From positions 1-6,325 of the forward strand of contig JAGLWR010000071.1 of NCBI GenBank assembly GCA_023133315.1: 6,325 nucleotides of DNA, in the 5' to 3' direction. Positions 5,417 to 6,325 of the stretch are shown in pieces (the first letter of the stretch is position 1; every line of letters begins with the position of its first letter). A model generated the notes under the pieces. It did not search any database and had not been told where the DNA came from. It was given only the letters and a program-made list of their open reading frames with translations. Source of the stretch: Methanomicrobia archaeon. GTDB taxonomy: Archaea; Methanobacteriota_B; Thermococci; Methanofastidiosales; B48-G16. The position numbers were made by a program, and so were the translations under genes.

Positions 5417-6198
5417 GGTTTATGCAGCTTCAGATCCAGTATTACGTTAACAGAGACTTTATATTTCAGTTTTAATTTCTTCATTTTCTTTTTTATGGTC
5501 TCCTTTATGATTTTTTCTATCTTTCCACGAAACATCTCGTCTATTTCCCCTTTTAAATGAAGAACATTAAGTTTTGTACTGCAGTAAAGACTTTTTCCTC
5601 TTAAAAATGCCTCAAAATTTTGGAGGTCAACCTCTACAGTCATTGGGTCTTCAGAAAATTCTCTTTTTGCGATCTTAAGAATTTCAGGTTTGCACTCTTC
5701 CTCCAGCGCAATGATTTTTTCATTTTTTTCTCCGAAGAGTTTTAATATTGTTTCATCTGTTGGTACTTTTATCCTGTATTTTTTTAATAAAGCTTCTCTA
5801 TCGAGTTTCTTGGGTGGAGCTACCTCCTTTTTGAGAAGTTTCTTCTTAGAGACTTTCTTTCCCGTAAAAACACAATCTCTGTTTAATTCTAAAGCAACAT
5901 CGAACATAAAATCATCAAATGTTACAAACTCCACGGTAGCCGTTCCGTACTTCTTATTCTTCAGGAGAGTCAAAGCTTCATCTCCTTTAAACGTTTGATT
6001 TGTGCCCAGATTGATTATATCGGCAGCGACTATCTTATTATCTCTGATCAAAATATATGCATCTTCAACGCTTTTATTCTTCCCAAATATTCGTATATAC
6101 CCTTTAAAATCTGGCTCTATACTATCGAAGAACTCATCATTAACGATGAACTCTTCTCTTTCGCTGTAATGTACAGATGTTCCTCTGGGCAGTTCCAT
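5413..6198 (-). CDS. Archaeal conserved protein, probable DUF2226 family
   Basis: This 261-residue soluble protein has no signal peptide or membrane span. Residues 1-105 form an alpha/beta domain: MELPRG start, then FKGYIRIFG at 31-39, AYILIRDNKIVAADI at 47-61 and a GDEALTLL helix. This resembles the small regulatory domains in which a beta strand pair carries an exposed 'gkIvaA' segment. Residues 112-132 are a lysine-rich linker. Residues 132-152 (LDREALLKKYRIKVPTDE) match the leucine/lysine 'LLKKYGI-x-P-xxE' segment I associate with DUF2226, and the C-terminal ~110 residues alternate strands with a strongly basic helix (KIIKETIKKKMKKLKLK, from 229). The basic helix could contact nucleic acid, but I know of no proven function. 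An in-frame TAA lies upstream of the ATG and a Shine-Dalgarno site precedes it, supporting this start. It is convergent with taw2, so it is not in the same operon. Confidence 0.7.
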   Translation of the reverse strand: MELPRGTSVHYSEREEFIVNDEFFDSIEPDFKGYIRIFGKNKSVEDAYILIRDNKIVAADIINLGTNQTFKGDEALTLLKNKKYGTATVEFVTFDDFMFDVALELNRDCVFTGKKVSKKKLLKKEVAPPKKLDREALLKKYRIKVPTDETILKLFGEKNEKIIALEEECKPEILKIAKREFSEDPMTVEVDLQNFEAFLRGKSLYCSTKLNVLHLKGEIDEMFRGKIEKIIKETIKKKMKKLKLKYKVSVNVILDLKLHKP

Positions 6199-6204
6199 AA
6201 AATT

Positions 6205-6214
6205 CTCTCCTTTT
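6205..6214 (-). promoter_or_regulatory. Shine-Dalgarno site of the DUF2226-like gene
   Basis: On the minus strand this reads AAAAGGAGAG, with GGAG ending 8 nt before the ATG at 6198. It is the only Shine-Dalgarno site here in front of a gene that is not obviously internal to an operon. Confidence 0.6.
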
Positions 6215-6219
6215 GTAGG

Positions 6220-6227
6220 TATTTAAG
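6220..6227 (-). promoter_or_regulatory. TATA-like element upstream of the DUF2226-like gene
   Basis: The minus strand reads CTTAAATA, centred about 25.5 nt before the ATG. If used, it would start the mRNA at the ATG and leave out the Shine-Dalgarno site at 6207-6210. The near-symmetric core (TATTTAAG on the plus strand) could also serve the opposite direction. Confidence 0.4.
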
Positions 6228-6254
6228 GTTTTTGTTGAGGTCGGGAAAATAGGA

Positions 6255-6325
6255 ATGAGAGAGCTGATCCAATTTTCAGGTTGGGGAGGTTCCTTCATCC
6301 TCTTTTTCTTTTGGAGAACCGTTTT
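6255..6325 (+). CDS. Possible start of a further plus-strand gene (partial, weak)
   Basis: An ATG at 6255 opens a frame of 23 full codons that reaches the window edge without a stop. It begins MRELIQFSGWGGS and then turns hydrophobic (FILFFFW), so it could be the start of a membrane protein. The TATA-like element at 6220-6227, read on the plus strand, lies about 31 nt upstream. There is no properly spaced Shine-Dalgarno site, only AGGA directly before the ATG. The stretch is too short to judge coding character, and the opposite strand is open in one frame too. Confidence 0.22.
   Translation, partial: MRELIQFSGWGGSFILFFFWRTV

Noticed and set aside
6139..6325. Minus-strand frame open from the right edge, overlapping the start of the DUF2226-like gene in another frame
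   Set aside because: About 60 codons with basic, low-information sequence and no recognised motif. It runs through the TATA-like element and Shine-Dalgarno site. It could be the tail of an upstream gene, but nothing supports it within the window.

Overview
The window reads as a piece of an archaeal chromosome, most likely from a euryarchaeote. The evidence is: a wyosine-pathway tRNA modification enzyme of the archaeal Taw2 type; a protein I place in the archaeal DUF2226 family; archaeal TATA boxes about 25 nt upstream of several start codons, which implies leaderless mRNAs; and Shine-Dalgarno sites only at genes inside operons, with one ambiguous exception. Base composition is AT-rich, with many ATA (Ile) and AGA (Arg) codons. 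I cannot name the lineage. There are no RNA genes, insertion sequences or CRISPR repeats that I can see, and no gene-free stretch longer than about 150 bases.

Layout. Bases 1-773 (minus strand) hold most of an exported protein: signal peptide, a beta-rich domain, two TPR-like repeats and a Thr/Pro linker that runs off the left edge. A 141-base divergent intergenic region (774-914) carries two TATA boxes facing opposite ways and a perfect 7+7 palindrome. To its right, on the plus strand, are a 38-residue single-span membrane protein (915-1031), a 492-residue sodium/solute symporter two bases later (1034-2512), and a 61-residue membrane protein with its own TATA box (2565-2750).

That last gene collides tail to tail with a minus-strand operon of a creatininase-family amidohydrolase (4452-3733) followed by an ATGA-coupled asparaginase II-type protein (3736-2720). 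A second divergent spacer (4453-4603) leads to taw2 (4604-5416), which overlaps by 4 nt at its 3' end with the DUF2226-like gene (6198-5413, minus). The last ~125 bases are the upstream region of that gene, plus a possible but weak start of another plus-strand gene.

How the genes may work together: the clearest functional block is the symporter with a small membrane partner just upstream. A second small membrane protein lies just downstream and shares the first one's C-terminal motif (LLYxxL-[ST]-[KR]-SEEE), although its codons differ. This suggests a transporter with two small accessory proteins. The adjacent amidohydrolase pair could use an imported amide or amino-acid substrate, but this is only inference from position. 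Taw2 makes the aminocarboxypropyl side chain of wyosine derivatives at G37 of tRNA-Phe and is probably independent of the transporter.
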